Origin: an uncultured Christensenellaceae bacterium
GTDB lineage: Bacteria > Bacillota_A > Clostridia > Christensenellales > UBA3700
Length of the DNA: 20,299 nt
Assembly (NCBI GenBank): GCA_944381335.1
Contig: CALWKT010000079.1
Span: 1 to 20,299, forward strand
Reading direction: 5' to 3'
Shown here: positions 4,480 to 15,201 of the stretch, piece after piece
Layout: each line of letters begins with the position of its first letter
How positions within the stretch are numbered: the stretch's first letter is position 1
Program-made: the position numbers and the translations under genes
Notes under the pieces: model-generated
Databases searched by the model: none
Seen by the model: only the letters and a program-made list of their open reading frames with translations
Told to the model about the DNA's origin: nothing

Positions 4480-5206
4480 CCTTTATTACGAACATATCAT
4501 ATGCGGTAAGGACGGCGCGCCCGACGTCGTGTTTTTGCACGGCTGGGGCGGAGGCGTTCTTTCTTTTTTGCCCGTCGCTCAAAGGCTGAAGAAAGTCAAC
4601 AGCTTGCTTTTCGATTTTCCCGGGTTCGGCAAGTCGCCGCTTGACGGAGTGAAAACTGTCGAGGATTACGCTGAAAAGACGCTCGCGCTTATGGACGAAA
4701 CGGGTGTGAAAAAGGCGGTGCTCGTCGGTCATTCATTCGGGTGCAGAGTGGGCGCCTACATTGCGGCGAATCACCCGGAAAGAGTTTCCGGATTTATAAT
4801 TACCGACGGAGCGGGGTTAAAACCGAGACGCGGTTTCAGATATTATTTCAAAGTATATTCATACAAGATAAGGAGAAAGCTCGGGCTGGACGTTTCGGCG
4901 TGCGGTTCTGCTGATTACAGGGCGCTTTCCGCCCCGATGAAGGAGACTTTCGTAAACGTGGTCAACAGGTATACCGAAAGGGAGTGTTCGAGGATATGCT
5001 GTCCCACGCTCATCGTCTGGGGAAAAGAGGACAAGGACACTCCGTTTTATATGGCGAAGCGTTTTTGCAGACTGATAAAGGACAGCGCGGTCGTCACGTT
5101 TGACGGCGGTCACTTCTGCTACCTTGCGGAACTGCCGCGTTACGCCGCGATAACGGAAAAATTCGCTTCGGAGGTAAGTTATGGAATGGCTGGTGGCAAC
5201 GGTTAA
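4463..5206 (+). CDS. Alpha/beta hydrolase, probable ATT start
   Basis: An alpha/beta hydrolase of about 247 residues if started at 4463. Numbering from there, the oxyanion-region FLHGWGG is at 24-30, the nucleophile elbow GHSFG at 89-93 (Ser91), a likely acid Asp190 in WGKEDKD, and the catalytic His217 in GGHFCYLAE. Substrate unknown; the family includes esterases, lipases and C-C hydrolases, and the protein lacks a signal peptide. The first in-frame ATG/GTG/TTG-type codon is the GTG at 4529, but it falls inside the first core strand (VVFLHG) and has no ribosome binding site. Reading back, codons stay open to 4445, and GGAGG at 4450-4454 lies 8 nt before ATT 4463, giving a normal N-terminus. 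It overlaps rimI by 17 bp and the MurF-like gene by 26 bp, so it belongs to the operon and may act in cell-envelope metabolism. Confidence 0.8.
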   Translation: MLSRNNLYYEHIICGKDGAPDVVFLHGWGGGVLSFLPVAQRLKKVNSLLFDFPGFGKSPLDGVKTVEDYAEKTLALMDETGVKKAVLVGHSFGCRVGAYIAANHPERVSGFIITDGAGLKPRRGFRYYFKVYSYKIRRKLGLDVSACGSADYRALSAPMKETFVNVVNRYTERECSRICCPTLIVWGKEDKDTPFYMAKRFCRLIKDSAVVTFDGGHFCYLAELPRYAAITEKFASEVSYGMAGGNG

Positions 5207-6758
5207 CGCGTTTCTCGTGGTGACCGTGGGGATCAGGGCGGTCAACTACTATCAGCAGAACGGTTACAGGGCGGACGGCGCGAAAAAGCTGAAAAAGACA
5301 GCCGTTTCAATGTCTCTGTACGGCGTTGTCAACGCCTTCGTCTGCTACTTCGTATACTGCGTGAGCGCGGCGAGGGGATTTGAAAACGGATACGTGTTTT
5401 ATCTCGTTTTCTGCGTCGGCGGCGCCGTGTGGTTTTACTTCTCGCACAGAGAAAAACACGCGAGGACTCCGCTCAGACTGACCGGAAGGTGTATGAGATT
5501 TCTCGCGGCGTATTTTGCGGTCAGCGCCGCCGCCGGCATAGCCGCGGTCGCGGCGGGACGCGCGCTGAGCCGGAACGGCGTGAATCTGAGTTACGTGTTC
5601 CTGCCGCTCACTTATATGCTTTCGCCGGCGCTCGGAGCGTTTGCGGCGGCGATCATTTATCCGACAGAACAAGCCGTTGCCCGAATATATACCGAGGGTT
5701 GCAAAAAGGCGCTGGACGCAAAAACGGACTTGGTCAGAATAGGCGTTACGGGAAGCTACGGCAAGACGGGCGTAAAGAACATACTTGCGGCAATGCTCGC
5801 GAAAAAATACAGAGTTTACGCCACACCCGAAAGCTACAATACCCCTATGGGCATTTGTATCAGCGTGCGCGACATGCCGGACGACACGGAGATTTTCGTC
5901 GCGGAAATGGGCGCGAAAAGAAAGGGAGACATCAGCCTGCTTTGCGACATCGTGAAGCCCGTAACCGCAGTCATAACGGGCATAGCCGCCCAGCACCTTG
6001 CAACCTTCGGCTCGATCGGGAACGTGATGGCGACAAAAGCCGAACTTTCGGACTACGTTGCCGAAAGAGGAGGAAAAAGTTTCTTCAATACAGACAACGA
6101 TTACTGCAAGCTGATGTACAGAGAAAACAAAGGAGAGAAATACGGGACGGGTCCGGGAAGAGAGTGCTTTGCCGAAAAAATAAGCGTCGGAGAGGACGGA
6201 AGCGCGTTTACGCTGTGTTTTTCCGGCGGAGAAAGGGCGGAATGCGTGACCCGTCTGCTTGGCGCGCACAACGTCAGCAATATCACGCTCGCCGCCACAG
6301 TCGCTTATTCTTACGGCGTGAAGCCTGAGGATATCGCCGCCGCGGTATCAGAGCTGAAGCCGGTGCCTCACAGACTGGAGATGACGAAAACGTCTTCCGG
6401 AGTCACCGTGATCGACGACGGTTACAATTCAAACGAGCAGGGAGCGCGCGCGGCGCTGGACGTGCTGAGATCGTTCAAAGGCAGAAAGATCGCCGCGTGC
6501 CAGGGACTTGTGGAAATGGGAGAATCGGAACGGGACGCCAATTTTGCGCTGGGGAGAGAGATAGCTTTCGCCGCCGACGTCGCGGTCCTGATCGGACCGT
6601 ATGCGGCTGACATGAGAGAGGGCGCACTTTCTGCCGGAATGAAGGATTGCGACGTATACGTCAGAAAAAACCTGACAGAGGCGCAGGAACTGTTTTCACG
6701 GCTACTGAGGCGCGGAGACGTGCTGCTTATAGAAAACGATCTGCCGGACGGCTATTAA
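5181..6758 (+). CDS. murF: MurF-like Mur ligase with N-terminal membrane domain
   Basis: The C-terminal 340 residues form a Mur ligase: P-loop GVTGSYGKT (188-196), AEMGAKRKGDI (241-251) with the catalytic-site glutamate, QHLATFGS (271-278), the KAE lysine (286), GAHNVSNITLA (361-371), the linker PHRLE (396-400) and DDGYNSNEQG (412-421), matching MurF DDxYNANP. MurF adds D-Ala-D-Ala to UDP-MurNAc-tripeptide in the cytoplasm. The next gene, ddl, makes that dipeptide, which supports MurF over other Mur ligases. Unusually, residues 1-165 hold about five hydrophobic segments (near 1-22, 40-62, 70-88, 105-127, 135-160) instead of the soluble MurF N-terminal domain, so the enzyme should be membrane-anchored. 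The end reads LLIENDLPDGY, unlike the KGSR ending of classic MurF. GGAGG at 5170-5174 supports the ATG. A different ligase substrate cannot be excluded. Confidence 0.82.
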   Translation: MEWLVATVNAFLVVTVGIRAVNYYQQNGYRADGAKKLKKTAVSMSLYGVVNAFVCYFVYCVSAARGFENGYVFYLVFCVGGAVWFYFSHREKHARTPLRLTGRCMRFLAAYFAVSAAAGIAAVAAGRALSRNGVNLSYVFLPLTYMLSPALGAFAAAIIYPTEQAVARIYTEGCKKALDAKTDLVRIGVTGSYGKTGVKNILAAMLAKKYRVYATPESYNTPMGICISVRDMPDDTEIFVAEMGAKRKGDISLLCDIVKPVTAVITGIAAQHLATFGSIGNVMATKAELSDYVAERGGKSFFNTDNDYCKLMYRENKGEKYGTGPGRECFAEKISVGEDGSAFTLCFSGGERAECVTRLLGAHNVSNITLAATVAYSYGVKPEDIAAAVSELKPVPHRLEMTKTSSGVTVIDDGYNSNEQGARAALDVLRSFKGRKIAACQGLVEMGESERDANFALGREIAFAADVAVLIGPYAADMREGALSAGMKDCDVYVRKNLTEAQELFSRLLRRGDVLLIENDLPDGY

Positions 6759-6768
6759 GGAGGGTCTT

Positions 6769-7899
6769 ATGAACAAAAAAATTGCGCTCGCCGTGATCTA
6801 CGGCGGAGATTCGACCGAAAGAGACATATCCGTGATCACCGCGGTCCAGGCGATGAGGGTGTTGAAAGGGAAATACGATCTTTGCCCGCTTATGCTTGAG
6901 GACGGCGCGTTTTACGTCGTGAAGAATGCGGACGACATAAACAGCTATATAAAACGCTGTGGCAAAAAGCGCGTGTATCTCGACAAGGACGGTGTGTTCC
7001 GCACGGGTATTTCAGGCAGAAAACGAATTTTCAGACCTGACTGCTGTCTGATCTGCACGCACGGAGGAAGCGGTGAGAACGGCGGTCTGCAGGGATATCT
7101 GGACGTGATCGGGATCCCGTACACGTCCGCCGGGGTCACGGCAAGCGCGATCGGGATGGACAAGGCGCTTTCCAAGGTGATTTTCGCTTCTCTCGGTCTG
7201 AGAGTGACCCCGTACGTCGTCGTCTCAGGCGGCGAGGACGACGTTGCAAGGATAGAAAAGATGATCGGCTACCCGGTTATAGTCAAGCCGGTCGCGCAGG
7301 GATCTTCGATCGGTATTGCGGTTGCGAAAGACAGGAAAGCGCTTGAAAGTGCGCTGGCGACCGCGCTCAGCTTTGACGACCGCGCGATCTGCGAAAGAGC
7401 GCTGACGGATTTCACGGAACTCAATTGCGCCGCGCTGACGAGGGGCGGAGAGACTCTGGTCTCGGAAGCGGAAAAGCCTGTCGGTTGGGAGGAGTTCCTG
7501 ACTTTCGAGAAAAAGTATCTGGACGGTGACGGAAAGCTTTCCGGAGGAGGCAGGATATATCCGGCAGACGTACCGGAAGATGTCAGGAAAGAGCTGCGCA
7601 AAGCGACCGCGACGGCATACGAAGGCATAGGCGCGAAAGGGGTTGTAAGAGTGGATTTTCTGCTCGACAACAAGACGGGCGAACTTTACGTCAACGAAGT
7701 AAACACGGTGCCCGGCAGTCTCGCGACCTATCTGTTCGAGGAAAACGGTATGGACTATACGGATGTGGTCGGGTGCGCTGTCGAAGATGCGGTCAGACGA
7801 TCTGAAAACAAAAAAATCGTACAATTCGGTTCGAATGTGCTCGACGTTTACGGCAAAAGTTCGGCAAACGCTTGCAAAATGCACGGCAAGATATTATAA
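6769..7899 (+). CDS. ddl: D-alanine--D-alanine ligase
   Basis: Ddl joins two D-alanines with ATP to supply MurF. The 376-residue ATP-grasp protein shows the N-terminal GGDSTERDIS (12-21) with the binding glutamate, THGGSGENGGLQG (97-109), the ATP-grasp lysine in VKPVAQGSSIG (172-182), and the metal/substrate loop EVNTVPGSLATY (310-321). In the omega loop, FLTFEKKYL aligns with the FYDYxAKYL of standard ligases and keeps the last tyrosine (Tyr250), the residue that is Phe in D-Ala-D-Lac ligases. The product should therefore be D-Ala-D-Ala, the vancomycin-sensitive type. AAGGAGG overlaps the stop of the murF-like gene 5-6 nt before the ATG, so the two are co-translated. The last codons contain the icd promoter. 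Confidence 0.93.
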   Translation: MNKKIALAVIYGGDSTERDISVITAVQAMRVLKGKYDLCPLMLEDGAFYVVKNADDINSYIKRCGKKRVYLDKDGVFRTGISGRKRIFRPDCCLICTHGGSGENGGLQGYLDVIGIPYTSAGVTASAIGMDKALSKVIFASLGLRVTPYVVVSGGEDDVARIEKMIGYPVIVKPVAQGSSIGIAVAKDRKALESALATALSFDDRAICERALTDFTELNCAALTRGGETLVSEAEKPVGWEEFLTFEKKYLDGDGKLSGGGRIYPADVPEDVRKELRKATATAYEGIGAKGVVRVDFLLDNKTGELYVNEVNTVPGSLATYLFEENGMDYTDVVGCAVEDAVRRSENKKIVQFGSNVLDVYGKSSANACKMHGKIL

Positions 7900-7900
7900 T
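7872..7900 (+). promoter_or_regulatory. Promoter of icd inside the end of ddl
   Basis: TTGCAA (7872-7877), a 17-bp spacer and a perfect TATAAT (7895-7900), which includes the ddl stop codon. The predicted start near 7907 leaves a leader of about 39 nt that contains the GGAG of icd. The first ten bases, TTGCAAAATG, are identical to those of the tsaE promoter. Confidence 0.65.
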
Positions 7901-7945
7901 CATTTCAAAAGAAAAATTTCAGGCTTTTGCCTTACGGAGTTACAG

Positions 7946-9148
7946 ATGGACAAAATCAAAATGACTACGCCGCTCGTCGAAATGGACGGCGACGAAATGA
8001 CAAGGATAATATGGGGCTGGATAAAGGACATTCTGATCAGACCTTACGTCAATCTCCGCACCGAATATTACGACCTCGGGCTTGTCAACCGCGAACGCAC
8101 CGGCGACAAAGTAACGCACGACGCCGCCAACGCGATCAAGACTTACGGCGTGGGCGTCAAATGCGCTACTATCACGCCCAACGCGCAGAGAGTGACAGAA
8201 TACAATCTCTCGCAGATGTGGAAAAGTCCCAACGGAACGATCAGGGCAATTCTCGACGGCACCGTTTTCCGCGCTCCTATCCTCGTGAAGGGTATAAATC
8301 CGTATATCCCCACATGGACGTCTCCGATCACGATCGCGAGACACGCTTACGGCGACGTGTACAAGGACGTGGAAGCTTATGTCAAAAAGGGAGAAAGCGC
8401 AAAGCTCGTGATTAACGGTTCGGATAACGAACGCATAATCGAGATCTTCGATTTTTCCAGAACGGGCGGAGTGGTGCTCGGCATGCACAATACCGACAAC
8501 AGCATCACAAGCTTTGCAAAGAGCTGTTTCAACTACGCGCTGGACACCAAGCAGGACCTCTGGTTCTCGACGAAAGACACCATTTCAAAAACTTACGACC
8601 ACAGGTTCAAGGATATATTCCAGCAGATCTACGATAAAGAGTATAAGCAGAAGTTCGAAGAAGCCGGCATAACTTATTTCTACACCCTTATCGACGACGC
8701 GGTCGCAAGAGTCGTCCGCAGTAACGGCGGCATGATCTGGGCGTGCAAGAACTACGACGGCGACGTGATGAGCGACATGGTGGCGACGGCGTTCGGCTCG
8801 CTTGCAATGATGACGTCCGTCCTCGTTTCGCCGGACGGCAATTACGAATACGAAGCGGCTCACGGCACCGTGACCCGTCACTATTATAAGTACCGCGAAG
8901 GAAAACCCACGTCCACCAACCCCGTCGCAACAATTTTTGCATGGAGCGGTGCGCTCGGAAAGCGCGCTCAGATGGACGGGAACGCAGAACTGGCTGACTT
9001 TGCATCAAGGCTCGAAAAGGCGACGATAGAGACGATAGAGGACGGCTACATGACCGGAGACCTTGACGCGCTTTACAAGGGCGAGAAGCAGGTCGTCACT
9101 ATGCAGACGGAAGATTTTCTCAGAAAAATCGCTGAAAAACTTGGCTGA
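7946..9148 (+). CDS. icd: NADP-dependent isocitrate dehydrogenase
   Basis: A 400-residue isocitrate dehydrogenase of the eukaryote-like NADP class, oxidising isocitrate to 2-oxoglutarate plus CO2 and NADPH. Substrate-binding residues sit in SPNGTIRAILDGTVFR (94-109) with Ser94, Asn96, Arg100 and Arg109. The metal aspartates are in YTLIDDAVARVV and the following NYDGDVMSD. The NADP 2'-phosphate site AAHGTVTRHY carries the Arg-His pair typical of NADP preference. I take the ATG at 7946 because GGAG lies at 7936-7939 and the family begins with this MDKIKM-type N-terminus. The reading frame is open further upstream, but that stretch is ddl's 3' end in another frame. No aconitase or citrate synthase gene is adjacent. 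It probably feeds glutamate synthesis, and glutamate is the usual amino donor for branched-chain amino acids. Confidence 0.95.
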   Translation: MDKIKMTTPLVEMDGDEMTRIIWGWIKDILIRPYVNLRTEYYDLGLVNRERTGDKVTHDAANAIKTYGVGVKCATITPNAQRVTEYNLSQMWKSPNGTIRAILDGTVFRAPILVKGINPYIPTWTSPITIARHAYGDVYKDVEAYVKKGESAKLVINGSDNERIIEIFDFSRTGGVVLGMHNTDNSITSFAKSCFNYALDTKQDLWFSTKDTISKTYDHRFKDIFQQIYDKEYKQKFEEAGITYFYTLIDDAVARVVRSNGGMIWACKNYDGDVMSDMVATAFGSLAMMTSVLVSPDGNYEYEAAHGTVTRHYYKYREGKPTSTNPVATIFAWSGALGKRAQMDGNAELADFASRLEKATIETIEDGYMTGDLDALYKGEKQVVTMQTEDFLRKIAEKLG

Positions 9149-9174
9149 TACAGTTCAGGAATACGAAAACGGAG

Positions 9175-9197
9175 GCGGAGATCTTTCTCCGCTTTTT
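9175..9197 (+). terminator. Terminator after icd
   Basis: GCGGAGA (9175-9181) pairs with TCTCCGC (9186-9192) around a 4-nt loop, followed by TTTTTGTTTT. Strong intrinsic terminator that separates icd from the ilv operon. Confidence 0.9.
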
Positions 9198-9413
9198 GTT
9201 TTGCGTAAAACGTCTGCGGTCTGTGAAAATTACTGAGCGCGAGGGCATCGTTCAAGTTGATCGAATAAGGAAAAGACAATATTTATACAATTTATAAATA
9301 TACAAATTTCATTAATATTTTTGCATAAAATAAACTCTTATTTATAACGTTTGTCGAAGTTGCCGAAAATGCGTCCAATGAGGCGGTAAGGCGCAAAAAA
9401 AATCGGAATACAC
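9198..9413. other. Gene-free AT-rich stretch upstream of the ilv promoter
   Basis: No ORF of note. It is unusually AT-rich from about 9270 to 9350 and contains ATATTTATA-CAATT-TATAAATAT (9279-9301), a perfect 9-bp inverted repeat with a 5-nt spacer. This could be an upstream regulator site, an UP-element-like region or simply low-complexity sequence. I see no T-box motif. Confidence 0.5.
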
Positions 9414-9448
9414 TTGACTTTGACAGGCTTTTATATTATTATATTAAA
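9414..9448 (+). promoter_or_regulatory. Promoter of the ilv operon
   Basis: Two overlapping readings are possible: TTGACT (9414-9419)-17-TATTAT (9437-9442), or TTGACA (9420-9425)-16/17 with TATTAA/ATTAAA near 9442-9448. Either starts transcription at about 9449-9455, leaving a 70-75 nt leader. A hairpin, TGCAAGAAAA with TTTTGTTGCA (9466-9475/9480-9489, one G-G mismatch), lies in that leader. Confidence 0.65.
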
Positions 9449-9462
9449 TAATCTGATTATTT
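9446..9462. promoter_or_regulatory. Palindromic CodY-box-like operator
   Basis: AAATAATCTGATTATTT is a perfect 8-bp inverted repeat around one T, placed across the -10/start region. Its inner 15 bases match the CodY consensus AATTTTCWGAAAATT at 11 positions with the conserved TCTGA centre. CodY is the GTP/branched-chain-amino-acid-sensing repressor of ilv genes in Bacillota, so the position fits. Its assignment is inference; the codY gene is not in this window. Confidence 0.45.
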
Positions 9463-9525
9463 CCGTGCAAGAAAAGGCATTTTGTTGCATATTTAACTGC
9501 GCGGAAGAGTGAAATGTGAGGGATT

Positions 9526-12244
<2,719 letters not shown>

Positions 12245-12270
12245 GACGACGTAAAAATTCAATCAAAATA

Positions 12271-12300
12271 CAAGTCGCTTTGCCAATGCAAGGCGACTTG
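12271..12300 (+). other. Hairpin between ilvC and ilvD
   Basis: CAAGTCGCTTTGC pairs with GCAAGGCGACTTG (13 bp, one G-U) around CAAT. It is followed only by GTTT, too short for a strong terminator. It could be a partial terminator or a stabiliser/processing point that sets ilvC and ilvD levels apart. The ribosome binding site of ilvD (AAGGAG) follows at once. Confidence 0.55.
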
Positions 12301-12316
12301 GTTTAAGGAGACGAAT

Positions 12317-13981
12317 ATGGAACTTCGCAGTAAATATCTGACGAGCGGCGCGAATACCGCTCCTCAAAGATCACTTTTGTATGCGTGCGGATTCTCGAAG
12401 GAAGAGCTTGAAAGACCTCTTGTCGGCGTGGTATCCGCGCACAGCGATATCGTGCGAGGGCACATTCACCTCGACAAGGTGACCGAAGCGGTCAAAGCGG
12501 GCGTAAGAATGGCAGGCGGAACCCCGATCATGATCCCGTCCATCGGCGTTTGCGACGGCATTGCGATGGGTCATGTGGGTATGAATTACTCGCTCGCTTC
12601 GAGAGAACTGATCGCGGACAGCGTGGAGACGATGATCAACGCGCATTGTCTGGACGGCGTCGTGCTCGTACCCAACTGCGACAAGATCGTGCCCGGCATG
12701 GTCATGGCGGCGGTCAGAATGAATATCCCGGCGGTCGTCGTCAGCGGCGGTCCGATGATGGCGGGCATAGTCGACAAATGCGAGGTTTCGCTTTCCAAGA
12801 TGTTCGAAGCCGTCGGCGCTTACAAAGCCGGCATAATCGACGACGAAGGTCTGACCGAATACGAGAAGAAGGTCTGCCCGACGTGCGGCTCGTGCAGCGG
12901 TATGTATACGGCAAACAGCATGAACTGCCTCTGTGAAGCTATCGGCATCGCGCTTCCCGGCAACGGCACCATCCCCGCCGTTATGAGCGAGCGTACCGTG
13001 CTTGCAAAGCACGCAGGTATGGCGATAATGAATATGATCGAGAAAGGCATAAAAGCGCGCGACATCATAAACATGACGTCCATTCAGAACGCGCTGACCT
13101 GCGATATGGCGCTGGGTTGCTCGAGCAACAGCGTGCTTCACCTTCTCGCTATCGCAAACGAAGCAGGCGTCGAACTCGACCTCAACATCTTCAACGAATA
13201 CAGCGACAAGGTTCCCAACCTGTGCCACCTTGCACCGGCAGGTCCCACTCATATGCAGGATCTGTATGCGGCAGGCGGCGTTCAGGCTGTACTCAGCGAG
13301 CTGAGCAAGGGCGGATTCATCCACGGCGAAGCTATGACCGTCACGGGAAAGACGGTTGCAGAAAACATAAAGAACGTAAAAGTCCTCGACTACAAGGTGA
13401 TCAGAAGCCTTGACAATCCGTATTCGCAGACAGGCGGTCTCGCCATACTGTGGGGCAACATTGCCAAGGACGGCTGCGTGGTTAAGCGCAGTGCGGTCGC
13501 TCCCGAAATGCTGGTGCACACCGGTCCCGCGAGAGTGTTCGACGGCGAAGAGCAGGCTATTGAAGCCATTTACGGCAAGAAGATCAAGGACGGAGACGTC
13601 GTTGTGATAAGATACGAAGGTCCCAAGGGCGGTCCCGGTATGAGAGAGATGCTCAATCCGACCAGTGCGCTTGCCGGCATGAATCTGGACAAGAGCGTCG
13701 CGCTCATCACGGACGGCAGGTTCAGCGGCGCGTCGAGAGGAGCTTCGATCGGTCACGTCTGTCCCGAAGCGGCGGTCGGCGGCGAGATCGGTCTCATCAG
13801 AGAAGGAGATATGATCACCATTGATATCCCCGCCCACAAGATCAGCGCGGACGTTTCCGACGAAGAGTTTGAAAAGAGAAGAAAGACTCAGGTCATGCCC
13901 GAGCCCAGATTCAAGACCGGTTGGCTGAGCCGTTATTCAAGGCTCGTTACCAGCGCGGACAAGGGCGCGGTGCTCAGATAA
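12317..13981 (+). CDS. ilvD: Dihydroxy-acid dehydratase
   Basis: IlvD dehydrates dihydroxy acids to 2-keto-isovalerate and 2-keto-3-methylvalerate. The 554-residue protein matches the IlvD/Edd family along its length. It has [11 protein letters not shown] (118-128), the iron-sulfur signature [18 protein letters not shown] (187-204), SGGPMMAG (143-150), and near the C-terminus a [13 protein letters not shown] block and a [10 protein letters not shown] block. Cys121, Cys187, Cys190 and Cys193 are the candidate cluster ligands. Such clusters are oxygen-sensitive, which fits an anaerobe. AAGGAG sits 6-7 nt before the ATG. ilvA follows after 11 nt, so they are co-translated. A long antisense open frame opposite this gene is a codon-bias shadow. 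Confidence 0.96.
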   Translation: MELRSKYLTSGANTAPQRSLLYACGFSKEELERPLVGVVSAHSDIVRGHIHLDKVTEAVKAGVRMAGGTPIMIPSIGVCDGIAMGHVGMNYSLASRELIADSVETMINAHCLDGVVLVPNCDKIVPGMVMAAVRMNIPAVVVSGGPMMAGIVDKCEVSLSKMFEAVGAYKAGIIDDEGLTEYEKKVCPTCGSCSGMYTANSMNCLCEAIGIALPGNGTIPAVMSERTVLAKHAGMAIMNMIEKGIKARDIINMTSIQNALTCDMALGCSSNSVLHLLAIANEAGVELDLNIFNEYSDKVPNLCHLAPAGPTHMQDLYAAGGVQAVLSELSKGGFIHGEAMTVTGKTVAENIKNVKVLDYKVIRSLDNPYSQTGGLAILWGNIAKDGCVVKRSAVAPEMLVHTGPARVFDGEEQAIEAIYGKKIKDGDVVVIRYEGPKGGPGMREMLNPTSALAGMNLDKSVALITDGRFSGASRGASIGHVCPEAAVGGEIGLIREGDMITIDIPAHKISADVSDEEFEKRRKTQVMPEPRFKTGWLSRYSRLVTSADKGAVLR

Positions 13982-13992
13982 AGAGGTAAGAT

Positions 13993-15186
13993 ATGTTGAC
14001 ATTGGACAAAATATACCATGCGGCGTTCGTACTCAAAGAGGCGATACGCCCCACGGATATGATATACGCCCCCAACCTCTGCAAGAAATACGAGGTCTAT
14101 CTGAAGGCGGAAAACCTTCAGGTGACCGGTTCGTTCAAGGTCAGAGGCGCGTATTACAAGACCTCACAACTCAGCGAGGAAGAGAAGAAAAAAGGCGTCA
14201 TCGCCTGTTCCGCGGGCAATCACGCACAGGGCGTTGCGCTGGCGGCGACAAGAAACGGCATCAAATCGCTGATCTGCCTTCCCGACGGCGCGCCGATATC
14301 GAAAGTGGAAGCAACACGTCGCCTTGGCGCCGAGATCTGCCTTGTAAAAGGCGTATATGACGACGCTTACAACAAGGCGCTTCAGCTCAAGGACGAGTGC
14401 GGCTATACCTTTATACATCCGTTTGACGACATCGACGTCATCGCGGGACAGGGCACGATCGGTCTTGAGATCCTCGATCAGCTTCCAAATGTGGACGCGG
14501 TAGTCGTGCCGATCGGCGGCGGCGGTCTGATCAGCGGCGTTGCGTACGCGATCAAGTGCCTTAAACCCAGCGTAAAGGTTTACGGCGTGCAGGCGAGCGG
14601 CGCTCCCAGCATGCTCAACAGCGTACACGATCACAAGATCGAAAAGCTTGACAGCGTTTCTACGATTGCGGACGGCATTGCGGTCAAAGAACCGGGCGCG
14701 AATACGTTTGAGTTCTGTAGCAAGTACGTTGACGAGATAGTAAGCGTAAGCGACGACGAAATATCAGCGGCGATCCTCAGTCTTATCGAACAGCAGAAGC
14801 TGGTCACGGAAGGCGCGGGCGCGGTTTCAGTCGCGGCGGTACTGTTCAACAAGATCCCCGTGGAAGGGAAGAAGGTGTGCTGTCTGCTTTCGGGCGGCAA
14901 TATCGACGTCACGATACTCTCCAGGGTCATCAAGAGAGGTCTGTTGATGTCGGGCAGAAACACGATGCTGATGATAGAGCTTCTGGACAAGCCCGGTCAG
15001 CTTAAGGACGTCGCGGCAATAATAGCCGACCTCGGCGGCAATGTCATTTCGGTGCATCACGAGAGAGCCAACGAGGGCAGCGACGTAAACGGCTGTTTCC
15101 TGCGTATACAGGTGGAGACCAAAAACTTTGACCACATCGCAGAGATCAGAAAAGCGCTCACCGAAAGAGGCTTCAAACTGGTATAA
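13993..15186 (+). CDS. ilvA: Threonine ammonia-lyase (threonine deaminase) with one ACT domain
   Basis: This PLP enzyme converts threonine to 2-ketobutyrate, the isoleucine precursor, releasing ammonia. Lys49 in TGSFKVRGA carries PLP, SAGNHAQG (73-80) binds the substrate, and PIGGGGLISG holds the cofactor phosphate. From about residue 320 a single ACT-like domain follows (LMIELLDKPGQLKDVAAII). With 397 residues it is shorter than the two-ACT biosynthetic IlvA of E. coli (514) and closer to the 400-residue clostridial/archaeal type, sometimes named TdcB-like. Operon position between ilvD and ridA argues for a biosynthetic role. GAGGTAAGAT provides a binding site before the ATG. Whether isoleucine inhibits it through the ACT domain cannot be read from the sequence. 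Confidence 0.93.
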   Translation: MLTLDKIYHAAFVLKEAIRPTDMIYAPNLCKKYEVYLKAENLQVTGSFKVRGAYYKTSQLSEEEKKKGVIACSAGNHAQGVALAATRNGIKSLICLPDGAPISKVEATRRLGAEICLVKGVYDDAYNKALQLKDECGYTFIHPFDDIDVIAGQGTIGLEILDQLPNVDAVVVPIGGGGLISGVAYAIKCLKPSVKVYGVQASGAPSMLNSVHDHKIEKLDSVSTIADGIAVKEPGANTFEFCSKYVDEIVSVSDDEISAAILSLIEQQKLVTEGAGAVSVAAVLFNKIPVEGKKVCCLLSGGNIDVTILSRVIKRGLLMSGRNTMLMIELLDKPGQLKDVAAIIADLGGNVISVHHERANEGSDVNGCFLRIQVETKNFDHIAEIRKALTERGFKLV

Positions 15187-15201
15187 TCAGGAGGTAACGA
15201 T

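Noticed and set aside
6769..7899. Vancomycin-resistance-type D-Ala-D-Lac ligase
   Set aside because: The omega-loop tyrosine (Tyr250) is retained and no vanH/vanX-like gene is adjacent, so an ordinary Ddl is the better call.
7763..7945. N-terminal extension of isocitrate dehydrogenase
   Set aside because: The upstream part overlaps ddl in another frame, includes the promoter, and is not part of the family. GGAG before 7946 decides the start.
9149..9525. T-box or leader-peptide attenuator before ilvB
   Set aside because: No T-box AGGGTGGNACCGCG-type word, no specifier loop, and no short ORF rich in Ile/Leu/Val before a terminator.
12371..13837. 488-codon open frame antisense to ilvD
   Set aside because: It mirrors the ilvD coding frame, is His/Arg/Val-rich as expected of a codon-bias shadow, has no ribosome binding site and matches no family I know. 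ilvD is unmistakable.
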